Source: an uncultured Methylophilus sp. (GTDB lineage Bacteria; Pseudomonadota; Gammaproteobacteria; Burkholderiales; Methylophilaceae). Taken from it: 8,079 nucleotides of DNA. The first letter of the stretch is position 1. The number at the start of each line of letters is the position of its first letter. The translations under genes and the position numbers were made by a program. Where the stretch lies: assembly GCA_936943315.1 (NCBI GenBank), contig CAKZJM010000032.1, forward strand, positions 1 through 8,079, written 5' to 3'. The notes under the pieces were generated by a model that had not been told where the DNA came from, did no database searches, and was given only the letters and a program-made list of their open reading frames with translations. Below, piece by piece: positions 1-6,015 of the stretch.

Positions 1-253
1 CCACCACGCCACTGCTGACAGCATGAATCTGCTGCTTAATCCGGTAGGTGCAAAAAAGTTAGCCAGCCTGAGCAAACCAGAACGTGCCATTCACCTGCTC
101 ATCGGCCCCGAAGGCGGTTTAAGCTCAACTGAAATTGAACTCGCCACGCAGCATCACTTTCAATCCATCGTGCTCGGCCCCAGAATTTTACGCACCGAAA
201 CGGCCGCCCTCACCGCCATTGCCTGCATGCAATCCCTGTGGGGCGATTTTTAG
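1..253 (+). CDS. rsmE: 16S rRNA (uracil-1498-N3)-methyltransferase, C-terminal part
   Basis: This is the 3' end of a gene cut by the left window edge; the reading frame is open from base 2 and closes with TAG at 251-253. About 83 codons are present. RsmE methylates N3 of U1498 in the decoding region of 16S rRNA using S-adenosylmethionine, in the cytoplasm. The visible part carries the SPOUT-family trefoil-knot signatures: LIGPEGGLSSTEIE, then LGPRILRTETAAL, then the terminal helix with CMQSLWGDF. GPEGG and LGxRILRTETA form the SAM-binding knot and are highly diagnostic. The ATG at 23 is an internal methionine, not a start, because homologous sequence continues upstream of it. The next gene begins 6 bp after the stop, so the two are probably co-transcribed. 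Family assignment is firm; the N-terminal RNA-binding domain lies outside the window. Confidence 0.93.
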   Translation, partial: HHATADSMNLLLNPVGAKKLASLSKPERAIHLLIGPEGGLSSTEIELATQHHFQSIVLGPRILRTETAALTAIACMQSLWGDF

Positions 254-259
254 CTAGCC

Positions 260-1189
260 ATGTTTCAAGTCATGTTACAAATGGCGTTATTGATTGCTGT
301 CGGCGTGCTCTGGCAGCGCTTGGCGCCTCAACATATGCCCGCACTGGCGCATCGCCGCGCGCTGACTGACCTGGTGTTTTACATTCTGCTCCCCGCTCTG
401 GTGCTGGATATTCTCTGGCAGGCCCCTTTTGATGCCAGCACCGTCAGCATTGCGCTAACCGCCCTGTGTCGGCTGGCAGTGGCGGCTAGCTGCATGTGGC
501 TGACGCTTCAGGTACTGCAGCGCATGATGATCATCTCTCGCGCACAGCAAGGCGCACTGATGTTGGCGGCCACCTTCCCCAATGCCACTTATATGGGGCT
601 GCCTGTCACCAGTGAAGTCCTCGGTGACTGGACGCATGAAATCGTGCTCAAATTTGACCTGTTTGCCTGCACGCCCATCCTGCTAAGCCTAGGCATGCTG
701 ATGGCGCAAAGCTATGGCCAGCCCGAACAACAGTCCCATCCGGTCAAGGAGCTGATGCGAGTGCCACCTTTGTGGGCCTTGGTGCTGGCAACCGCGCTAA
801 ACCTGGGCGATGTCCCGCAACCCGTCATGATTGGTCATGCGTTGCACACGCTGGCGGGGGGCGTGGTGCCGCTGATGCTGATCGCCCTGGGCATGAGCAT
901 CCGCTGGGATACGTTTAAACTCAAACTGATTCCCTTATTGCTGCCCGTATGCGTGATTGGTTTGCTGATCGCCCCACTCGCAGCCATGTATGCCGCTACA
1001 TGGCTGGGGCTGCATGATCATCAGCTCACCGCCTGCATCCTGCTCGCCGCGATGCCCACCATGGTGTTTGGTATCGTGATTTGCGAGCGCTACAAGCTCG
1101 ATGGCGCGCTGTATGCCGCGGCAGTATTCCTGAGTACATTACTCAGTATCGCTAGCCTGTCACTCTGGTTCTTTATATTGCAGTCATAA
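260..1189 (+). CDS. AEC (auxin efflux carrier) family transporter
   Basis: This gene encodes a 309-residue inner-membrane protein of the Mem_trans/AEC family. Its members export or exchange small organic anions or related metabolites; the substrate here cannot be read from sequence. About ten hydrophobic segments are visible in two halves (roughly residues 2-19, 36-53, 64-84, 97-117 and 133-150, then 170-182, 196-213, 222-246, 256-273 and 284-307) around a polar central loop near 151-165. The first half has FPNATYMGLPV (106-116), matching the family's N-x-x-F/Y-x-G-x-P signature. The second has AAMPTMVFG (263-271) and the helix-breaking FLSTLLSIAS (290-299). The ATG at 260 is used although no good ribosome-binding site is visible; ATGs at 272 and 281 are alternatives. 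It starts 6 bp after rsmE and likely depends on that transcript. Confidence 0.85.
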   Translation: MFQVMLQMALLIAVGVLWQRLAPQHMPALAHRRALTDLVFYILLPALVLDILWQAPFDASTVSIALTALCRLAVAASCMWLTLQVLQRMMIISRAQQGALMLAATFPNATYMGLPVTSEVLGDWTHEIVLKFDLFACTPILLSLGMLMAQSYGQPEQQSHPVKELMRVPPLWALVLATALNLGDVPQPVMIGHALHTLAGGVVPLMLIALGMSIRWDTFKLKLIPLLLPVCVIGLLIAPLAAMYAATWLGLHDHQLTACILLAAMPTMVFGIVICERYKLDGALYAAAVFLSTLLSIASLSLWFFILQS

Positions 1190-1217
1190 TCTCCCAATAG
1201 ATTTACATCAATTTTTA

Positions 1218-1238
1218 TCCCAACCAATGGGAATTTTT
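1218..1238 (+). terminator. weak possible intrinsic terminator after the AEC transporter
   Basis: TCCCA (1218-1222) and TGGGA (1228-1232) can form a 5-bp stem around a 5-nt loop, followed one base later by TTTTT (1234-1238). The placement 29 bp after the transporter stop is right for a terminator. The stem is short, so termination would be inefficient; treat it as a possibility only. Confidence 0.3.
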
Positions 1239-1256
1239 ATTGCCCAGACTGTCATA

Positions 1257-1268
1257 CGTCATATGACG
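1257..1268. promoter_or_regulatory. 12-bp perfect palindrome upstream of cfa
   Basis: CGTCATATGACG is a perfect palindrome and overlaps a second inverted pair, GTCATA (1251-1256) with TATGAC (1262-1267). It lies about 85 bp upstream of the chosen cfa start, in a gap with no gene. Position and symmetry suit a dimeric regulator, but no known consensus is recognised. No convincing -35/-10 pair was found in this gap. Confidence 0.35.
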
Positions 1269-1352
1269 AGTAGTCAATCAGCCCGGCTGTTTTTAAGATG
1301 TTGGTAAAACAGTCACTCTGCTGTTTTGTGTATTTGGGATTATCAGAAGATC

Positions 1353-2525
1353 ATGCCGAAAACCACGACCAATCAATATATTGCTCACCAGCCAGCGCCT
1401 CCAGCGACGCTGGTGCGGCTGTTGGCTGAGACTGGCGTGACCATCAATGGCAATGCCCCCTGGGATATCCAGGTGTATGAAGAAAGCGTTTACCGCGACG
1501 TGCTGACCAAAGGCACGCTGGGCTTGGGACAAGCCTTTATTGAAGGACGCTGGGATTGCAAACGGCTGGATGAATTTTTTCATCGCGTGATGCGCGCCGA
1601 CATTGATGAAAAAATGAGCGGCATGGCCAAACTGAAATTCCTGGGTGAAGTGATCCGGCATACGCTGTTTAACTTGCAGGCGCCAGAACGCGCTTATCAG
1701 GTCGCTCAGCAGCACTACGATATTGGCAATGATGTGTTTGAAGCCATGCTCGATAGCAGCATGAGTTATTCATGTGCTTATTGGGAACATGCCAGCACGC
1801 TCGAAGAGGCGCAGTTTAACAAACTGGATATGATCTGCCGCAAGCTAGACCTGCAACCTGGCGATCGTGTCCTTGAGATCGGCTGTGGCTGGGGTGGCTT
1901 GGCTAAACATATGGCGCAGCATTATGGCGCACAGGTGCTGGGGATCACCGTCTCTGTTGAGCAACAGGCGTTGGCTAAAGCACGATGTGTAGGGCTGCCC
2001 GTAGATATCCAGCTAAAGGATTACCGTGAACTGCATGGCCGGTTCGACAAGATTGTTTCAGTCGGCATGTTTGAACACGTTGGCCCCAAAAACTATGAGA
2101 TTTACTTTGCCACGGCACAACGTCTGCTCAAGGATAACGGCCTGTTTTTGCTGCACACCATAGGCAATCACAAAACCGCCTTGCATACCGACGCCTGGAT
2201 TGACCGTTACATATTCCCGAATGGCAAGCTGCCTTCTGCCAGCGAGATCAGCAACGCGATTGAACAGAAATTTTTGATTGAGGACTGGCACAATTTTGGC
2301 CCCGATTATGACCGCACCCTGATGGCGTGGTGGGACAAATTTAACCGTGCCTGGCCTGAATTGCAGTTCAAATATGATGAAAGTTTTTACCGGATGTGGA
2401 AATACTACCTGATGTGCTGTGCAGGCTATTTCCGCTCCCGGCAAGGGCAACTCTGGCAGCTGGTATTGAGCAAACGGCAGAGCAACCGTGTGTACCGCTC
2501 AATCCGCCCGCTGCCAGCAAGTTGA
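1353..2525 (+). CDS. cfa: Cyclopropane-fatty-acyl-phospholipid synthase
   Basis: The product (390 residues; E. coli Cfa is 382) transfers a methylene group from S-adenosylmethionine to cis double bonds of membrane phospholipid acyl chains, which stabilises membranes under acid, solvent or stationary-phase stress. It acts as a peripheral enzyme at the cytoplasmic membrane. The SAM-binding motif VLEIGCGWGG is at residues 173-182. The bicarbonate-site residues of E. coli Cfa (C139, E239, H266, I268, Y317) appear with a constant +2 offset as C141 in SYSCAYW, E241 in MFEHVGPKNY, H268 and I270 in LHTIG, and Y319 in PDYDRTLMAW. The essential cysteine C354 corresponds to C356 in MCCAGYF. All key residues are therefore present. 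The ATG at 1353 is preferred over an upstream TTG at 1326 because it gives the family N-terminus. AGAAG at 1345-1349 is a close-spaced, weak ribosome site. A strong terminator follows. Confidence 0.95.
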   Translation: MPKTTTNQYIAHQPAPPATLVRLLAETGVTINGNAPWDIQVYEESVYRDVLTKGTLGLGQAFIEGRWDCKRLDEFFHRVMRADIDEKMSGMAKLKFLGEVIRHTLFNLQAPERAYQVAQQHYDIGNDVFEAMLDSSMSYSCAYWEHASTLEEAQFNKLDMICRKLDLQPGDRVLEIGCGWGGLAKHMAQHYGAQVLGITVSVEQQALAKARCVGLPVDIQLKDYRELHGRFDKIVSVGMFEHVGPKNYEIYFATAQRLLKDNGLFLLHTIGNHKTALHTDAWIDRYIFPNGKLPSASEISNAIEQKFLIEDWHNFGPDYDRTLMAWWDKFNRAWPELQFKYDESFYRMWKYYLMCCAGYFRSRQGQLWQLVLSKRQSNRVYRSIRPLPAS

Positions 2526-2559
2526 TGTTGACGTAGTCTCTCTGTGTTCTTGACCTCAT

Positions 2560-2585
2560 ATGACGGCCTTGGCCGTCATTTTTTT
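2560..2585 (+). terminator. Rho-independent terminator of cfa
   Basis: ATGACGGCC (2560-2568) and GGCCGTCAT (2571-2579) form a perfect, GC-rich stem (drawn as 8 bp with a CTTG loop), followed by six T residues (2580-2585). It lies 34 bp after the cfa stop. It isolates cfa from the arginine genes downstream. Confidence 0.9.
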
Positions 2586-2625
2586 GGGGGGCGCTCCTTA
2601 GAATACATAACCAAAAACTTTTAAC

Positions 2626-2655
2626 CGCCGATACACGCCGATGAACGCGGATAAC
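2626..2655 (+). repeat. 10-bp-period tandem repeat, copy 1 (inverted partner at 2725-2754)
   Basis: Three consecutive 10-bp units are visible: CGCCGATACA, CGCCGATGAA and CGCGGATAAC. They share a CGCNGAT core spaced one DNA turn apart. A second three-unit copy lies about 70 bp away on the opposite strand, so the two form an imperfect long inverted repeat. From memory, short repeats of this CGCCGAT/CGCAGAT type recur between genes of many unrelated environmental bacteria; their function is unknown to me. Confidence 0.8.
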
Positions 2656-2724
2656 CCCCACTAAAATTCTACGAGTTTCAAAACCAAGCCCTCATTTCTT
2701 ACTCTAGAAACCAACGACGGTGAT

Positions 2725-2754
2725 TATATCGGCGTTTATCTGCGTTCATCGGCG
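2725..2754 (-). repeat. 10-bp-period tandem repeat, copy 2 (inverted)
   Basis: Read on the - strand, the units are CGCCGATGAA, CGCAGATAAA and CGCCGATATA, the same 10-bp periodic design as the copy at 2626-2655 but in opposite orientation. The two arms match at about 24 of 29 positions and enclose about 70 bp of AT-rich sequence (2656-2724) in which no gene or other signal is seen. Confidence 0.8.
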
Positions 2755-2775
2755 GAAAAATAAAATCCCAAATAT

Positions 2776-2804
2776 TTGCAATAAAAGCCATTTTTATTTA
2801 ATAT
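2776..2804 (+). promoter_or_regulatory. Candidate sigma70 promoter of the HTH-argA gene
   Basis: TTGCAA (2776-2781) as -35 is separated by 17 bp from TAATAT (2799-2804) as -10. Each matches the consensus at 4 of 6 positions, with ideal spacing in AT-rich DNA. It would start transcription near 2811 and give a 5' leader of about 23 nt before the ATG at 2834. The strong terminator upstream at 2560 means that argA needs its own promoter. Confidence 0.55.
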
Positions 2805-2815
2805 TTTGCAAAATA
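2802..2815. promoter_or_regulatory. 14-bp perfect palindrome over the argA -10/start region (candidate operator)
   Basis: TATTTTGCAAAATA is perfectly symmetrical and covers part of the -10 element and the predicted transcription start. A related imperfect element, AATATTTGCAATA (2771-2783), overlaps the -35 hexamer. The GC centres of the two (2778/2779 and 2808/2809) are 30 bp apart, close to three helical turns. A third symmetrical pair, TTTGCG (2857-2862) and CGCAAA (2868-2873), lies just inside the coding region. This arrangement suits repression by a dimeric HTH protein; the HTH domain encoded immediately downstream is the obvious candidate, by inference. Confidence 0.5.
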
Positions 2816-2833
2816 GACTTTAATTAATGACAA

Positions 2834-4402
2834 ATGCTCGGATCAAATATTAGGGATTTGCGTAAATCGCAAAATTTAACTTTGCAGCAATTAGCTGCCC
2901 GTATTGGTACGGATGCCAGCAATTTGTCACGCATAGAGCGCGGCGAAATAGGCATTTCCGAGGCTTTATTACGTGCGGCCGCTCAAGCCTTGAATACGAC
3001 GCCCGGCCGCTTGTATGACGCCAACCTGACGCCAGTCTCGCTCACCAACACCCCACCCGCCATATTATCCAGCGCCAATAGCAAAGACTTTGTGCACTGG
3101 TTCCGTTCTGCAGCGCCTTATATACATGCGTTTGGCGGCAGCACGTTTGTGATCGCTTTTGGTGGCGAGGTGGTGAGCGAACAGCAGTTTGTCGCCTTGT
3201 CGCACGACCTTAACTTATTGGCTAGCCTGGAAGTCCGGCTGGTGCTGGTGCATGGCGCCCGGCCACAAATTGAGCAGCGCCTCAAACGTGACAACCTCAC
3301 CCCCAAGCTACATAACGGCCGCCGGATTACCGATGACGCCGCGATGCAAGCGGTGAAAGAAGCCAATGGCGCCATCCGTGTAGAGATTGAATCACTGCTC
3401 TCCATGGGCATCGCCAACTCCCCCATGGCTGGCAGCGATATCCGCGTGGCTAGCGGTAACTTTGTCACGGCCAAACCATTGGGTGTACACGATGGGGTAG
3501 ACCTGCAACATACGGGAGAAGTCCGCAAGATTGATGCTGTTGGCATCCAGAAGCGGCTGGATGACGGCGAATTGGTGCTGCTCTCCCCCATGGGATACTC
3601 CCCTACAGGCGAGACGTTTAACCTGACACTGGAGGATGTGGCGGTAAGCGTCGCGATTGCGCTCGATGCAGAAAAACTGATTTTTCTGATGGACTCCGAA
3701 GGCGTGCAAAACTTACGTGGTGAGCTGTTGCGCGAAATGACCTCGGCCAAAGCCAAAAACCTGTTGCGTAATGTGCAGGAAAGCGAAGAGCCAATTCATT
3801 ACTCTGAAGACGTGAATTACTATCTGCCCGCAGCCGTGCGTGCCTGCGAACATGGCGTTGCCCGGACACACCTTATCTCGCGCCATATCGACGGGGCGAT
3901 TATCCAGGAGTTGTTTACCCGGCAAGGCATAGGCACCATGATTACCGAACTGCCACTGGAAACCATGCGTCAGGCCAATATTGATGATGTTGGCGGCATC
4001 CTCAGACTGATAGAGCCCCTGGAAAACGAGGGCATCCTGGTGCGGCGTGGCCGCGAGCGCATTGAGATGGAAATCAATTATTTCTATGTGATGGAGCATG
4101 ACAACCGCGTCATCGGCTGTGCCGCACTGTATCCGTTTGCCCAGGAGAAAATGGTGGAATTTGCCTGCCTGGCCATAGACCCGACTTATCGCGGCGGCGG
4201 CCGTGGCGATAAACTGTTTAATTATTGCCAGCAGCAGGCGAGCCAGAAAGGCTTTAAAAAGCTGTTTTGCCTGACCACGCGCACCGAACACTGGTTTTTA
4301 GAACGTGGCTTTACCGAACTGGGGGTAGACGAATTGCCGCAGGAAAAACAAAAACTCTATAATTTTCAGAGAAAATCCAAAGTTTTCATCAAATCGTTAT
4401 GA
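2834..4402 (+). CDS. argA: N-acetylglutamate synthase with N-terminal XRE-type HTH domain
   Basis: The enzyme acetylates glutamate with acetyl-CoA, the first step of arginine synthesis, in the cytoplasm. Of 522 residues, about 85-370 form the amino-acid-kinase-like domain that binds arginine in classical ArgA, with FVIAFGGE (105-112), LVHGARPQI (138-146) and SGNFVTAKPLGVHDGVD (207-223). About 375-515 form the GNAT acetyltransferase domain, with ACLAIDPTYRGGGRGDKLF (444-462), LTTRTEHWFLERGF (480-493) and YNFQRKSKV (509-517). This closely follows E. coli ArgA (443 aa). The extra ~80 N-terminal residues are a complete Cro/C1-type HTH: IRDLRKSQNLTLQQLAARIG (6-25), then TDASNLSRIERGEIG (26-40), then LLRAAAQALNTTPGRLYD (45-62), and a Thr/Pro-rich linker (63-83). 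An in-frame stop at 2828-2830 excludes an earlier start. Downstream starts would remove the HTH. The start has no clear Shine-Dalgarno sequence. A sensor-regulator role is inference; the enzyme assignment is firm. Confidence 0.93.
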   Translation: MLGSNIRDLRKSQNLTLQQLAARIGTDASNLSRIERGEIGISEALLRAAAQALNTTPGRLYDANLTPVSLTNTPPAILSSANSKDFVHWFRSAAPYIHAFGGSTFVIAFGGEVVSEQQFVALSHDLNLLASLEVRLVLVHGARPQIEQRLKRDNLTPKLHNGRRITDDAAMQAVKEANGAIRVEIESLLSMGIANSPMAGSDIRVASGNFVTAKPLGVHDGVDLQHTGEVRKIDAVGIQKRLDDGELVLLSPMGYSPTGETFNLTLEDVAVSVAIALDAEKLIFLMDSEGVQNLRGELLREMTSAKAKNLLRNVQESEEPIHYSEDVNYYLPAAVRACEHGVARTHLISRHIDGAIIQELFTRQGIGTMITELPLETMRQANIDDVGGILRLIEPLENEGILVRRGRERIEMEINYFYVMEHDNRVIGCAALYPFAQEKMVEFACLAIDPTYRGGGRGDKLFNYCQQQASQKGFKKLFCLTTRTEHWFLERGFTELGVDELPQEKQKLYNFQRKSKVFIKSL

Positions 4403-4404
4403 GT

Positions 4405-4416
4405 TTTTAGCTAAAA
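4405..4416. promoter_or_regulatory. 12-bp palindrome with candidate -10 element in the argA-argB gap
   Basis: TTTTAGCTAAAA is a perfect palindrome starting 3 bp after the argA stop. TAAAAT (4412-4417) within it resembles a -10 hexamer, which would place a start near 4424, but no good -35 is visible. No intrinsic terminator separates argA from argB, so argB may be read both from argA and from a local promoter. Confidence 0.3.
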
Positions 4417-4429
4417 TCCAGTCTGTAAC

Positions 4430-4445
4430 CGATTGCATGCAATCG
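4430..4445. promoter_or_regulatory. 16-bp perfect palindrome upstream of argB (candidate operator)
   Basis: CGATTGCATGCAATCG is perfectly self-complementary over 16 bp and lies 27 bp before the preferred argB ATG. It has no hairpin loop and no following T-run, so a protein-binding operator is more likely than a terminator. Its half site TTGCA also occurs in the palindromic elements at the argA promoter, though with different half-site spacing. Regulator identity is unknown. Confidence 0.5.
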
Positions 4446-4472
4446 CCTGATGATTGAATGAAAGCTTGTTCT

Positions 4473-5348
4473 ATGCAAACCTCCAGCCAAAAAGCGCAAA
4501 CGCTGTCTGAAGCGCTCCCGTATATCAAACGTTTTTTTGATAAAACCATCGTCATCAAATACGGTGGCAATGCCATGACAGATGACCATCTCAAAGAGTG
4601 TTTTGCACAAGATGTGGTCTTGCTCAAGCTGGTGGGCATGAACCCGGTGGTGGTGCATGGCGGCGGCCCGCAGATCAATGAAATGCTGGATAAACTGGGC
4701 AAAAAAGGCGAGTTTATCCAGGGCATGCGCGTCACCGATGAAGAGACCATGGACGTGGTGGAAATGGTGTTGGGCGGCCAGGTGAACAAGGAGATTGTGA
4801 ACCTGATTAACCGTCATGGCGGCAAAGCCGTCGGCTTGACCGGGCAAGATGGCAACTTTATCCATGCGCACAAATTGCTCATGGAAGATCTCAGCGACCC
4901 GACCAAAACCATTGATGTGGGCCAGGTCGGTGAAATTTCAGGCATAGACCCCAGCATCATCACCTTCCTTGATAGCGGCGATTTTATTCCTGTGGTTGCA
5001 CCTATTGGTGTTGGCAAAGATGGCGAAACTTACAACATTAACGCGGACGTGGTCGCAGGCAAACTGGCCGAGATCCTCAATGCCGAGAAGCTGATTCTGC
5101 TGACGAACACCCCTGGCGTGCTTGATAAAACTGGCCAGCTGCTCACCGGCCTCACCCCCAAACAGATTGACGACCTGGTGGCAGACGGCACCTTGAGCGG
5201 CGGCATGTTACCAAAAATCGGCTCTGCCCTGGATGCTGCACGCAGTGGTGTGAAGTCTGTGCACATTATTGATGGCCGCGTAGAACATGCCTTGCTGCTT
5301 GAAGTGCTCACCGACGAAGGCGTTGGCACGCTGATTAAAGCGAAATAA
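4473..5348 (+). CDS. argB: N-acetylglutamate kinase, arginine-sensitive type
   Basis: The product (291 residues) phosphorylates N-acetylglutamate with ATP, the second step of arginine synthesis, directly after the upstream enzyme. Amino-acid-kinase motifs are IVIKYGGNAM (26-35), VVHGGGPQI (60-68), NINADVVAGKLAEIL and LSGGMLPKI. The N-terminal segment QKAQTLSEALPYIKRFF (6-22) is the extra helix that joins dimers into a hexameric ring in arginine-inhibited kinases and is absent from the short, arginine-insensitive E. coli enzyme (258 aa). The C-terminal HIIDGRVEHALLLEVLTDEG is also typical of the arginine-binding type. The ATG at 4473 is preferred over ATG 4458 because GAAAG (4460-4464) sits 8 nt upstream of it and it gives the usual N-terminus; the longer form would add MKACS. 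GST follows after 38 bp. Confidence 0.95.
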   Translation: MQTSSQKAQTLSEALPYIKRFFDKTIVIKYGGNAMTDDHLKECFAQDVVLLKLVGMNPVVVHGGGPQINEMLDKLGKKGEFIQGMRVTDEETMDVVEMVLGGQVNKEIVNLINRHGGKAVGLTGQDGNFIHAHKLLMEDLSDPTKTIDVGQVGEISGIDPSIITFLDSGDFIPVVAPIGVGKDGETYNINADVVAGKLAEILNAEKLILLTNTPGVLDKTGQLLTGLTPKQIDDLVADGTLSGGMLPKIGSALDAARSGVKSVHIIDGRVEHALLLEVLTDEGVGTLIKAK

Positions 5349-5386
5349 ATTGCAGCCGCACCCAATCCACACCCGGCCCACAACTC

Positions 5387-6004
5387 ATGGCTGAGCTTAT
5401 TTTATACAGCAACAAGCAGTCACGAGGCCGCGCTGTGCACTGGCTGCTCGAAGAAATGGGCATACCTTACCAGGCCGAATGGCTGGATTTTGGCCCGCCC
5501 ATGAAACAGGCAGAATACCTGGCCATCAACCCCATGGGTAAAGTGCCTGCGCTCAAACATGGCGACGCAGTGATCACCGAAACAGCGGCCATCTTGACTT
5601 ACCTGGCAGATACCTTCCCCTACAAAGCCATGATGCCAGCAGCAGGCTCACCCGACCGGGCGGCGTTTTACCGCTGGATGTTTTTTATCGCAGGCCCGCT
5701 AGAGGCGGCAACCACGACTGAGTTTCTCGGCTGGCAAACGCCGGTGAAAACGCCTTTGGGTACGCCTTGCCAGGCCTTTCTGGGCTTTGGCTCATTAACA
5801 CTGACACTCAATACCGTGGAGTCGCATTTAAAGCAGCATGCGTATGTGGCGGGAGAGCACTTTACGGCAGCTGACATCTATCTGGCTACGCACCTGAACT
5901 TTGGCATGCGTTACACCAAGGCTTATCCGCCACGTGAAGTGTTTAATGAGTATTTAAACCGCATGTTGCACCGCCCGGCCAAGCTGCGCGTAGACGCGCT
6001 TTAA
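5387..6004 (+). CDS. Glutathione S-transferase family protein
   Basis: This 205-residue cytosolic protein has the GST layout. The N-terminal thioredoxin-like domain (about 1-80) has LILYSNKQSRGRAVHWLLEE (4-23), the cis-proline segment NPMGKVPALKHGD (48-60, P54) and the glutathione gamma-glutamyl-binding motif ETAAIL (65-70). The helical C-terminal domain (about 88-200) has the N-capping motif HFTAADIYLATHL, a typical GST fold signature. Ser8 or Ser12 near the N-terminus may be the glutathione-activating residue, as in bacterial Ser-type GSTs, but this is inference. The substrate is unknown; detoxification of electrophiles or a glutathione-dependent reductase activity are both possible. No clear ribosome-binding site precedes the ATG. 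It lies 38 bp after argB and 11 bp before the next start, so it is probably in the same operon. Confidence 0.85.
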   Translation: MAELILYSNKQSRGRAVHWLLEEMGIPYQAEWLDFGPPMKQAEYLAINPMGKVPALKHGDAVITETAAILTYLADTFPYKAMMPAAGSPDRAAFYRWMFFIAGPLEAATTTEFLGWQTPVKTPLGTPCQAFLGFGSLTLTLNTVESHLKQHAYVAGEHFTAADIYLATHLNFGMRYTKAYPPREVFNEYLNRMLHRPAKLRVDAL

Positions 6005-6015
6005 ACTTGGAATCA

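Noticed and set aside
1130..1146. Perfect hairpin CTGAGTA-CAT-TACTCAG near the end of the AEC transporter gene.
   Set aside because: It lies within coding sequence for the conserved FLSTLLSIAS segment and has no T-run or regulatory context; probably coincidental.
1279..1294. Very short hairpin CAGC-CCG-GCTG followed by TTTTT as a terminator upstream of cfa.
   Set aside because: A 4-bp stem with a 3-nt loop is too weak to call.
2626..2754. CRISPR array or miniature transposable element suggested by the repeats.
   Set aside because: Units are contiguous 10-mers without spacers, and no cas gene is present. No clear target-site duplication flanks the pair beyond A-rich runs, so a MITE cannot be supported.
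3118..3756. Open frame on the - strand (212 codons) inside argA.
   Set aside because: The translation is Ser/Arg/Thr-rich, resembles no family and lies opposite the conserved kinase-like domain of ArgA.
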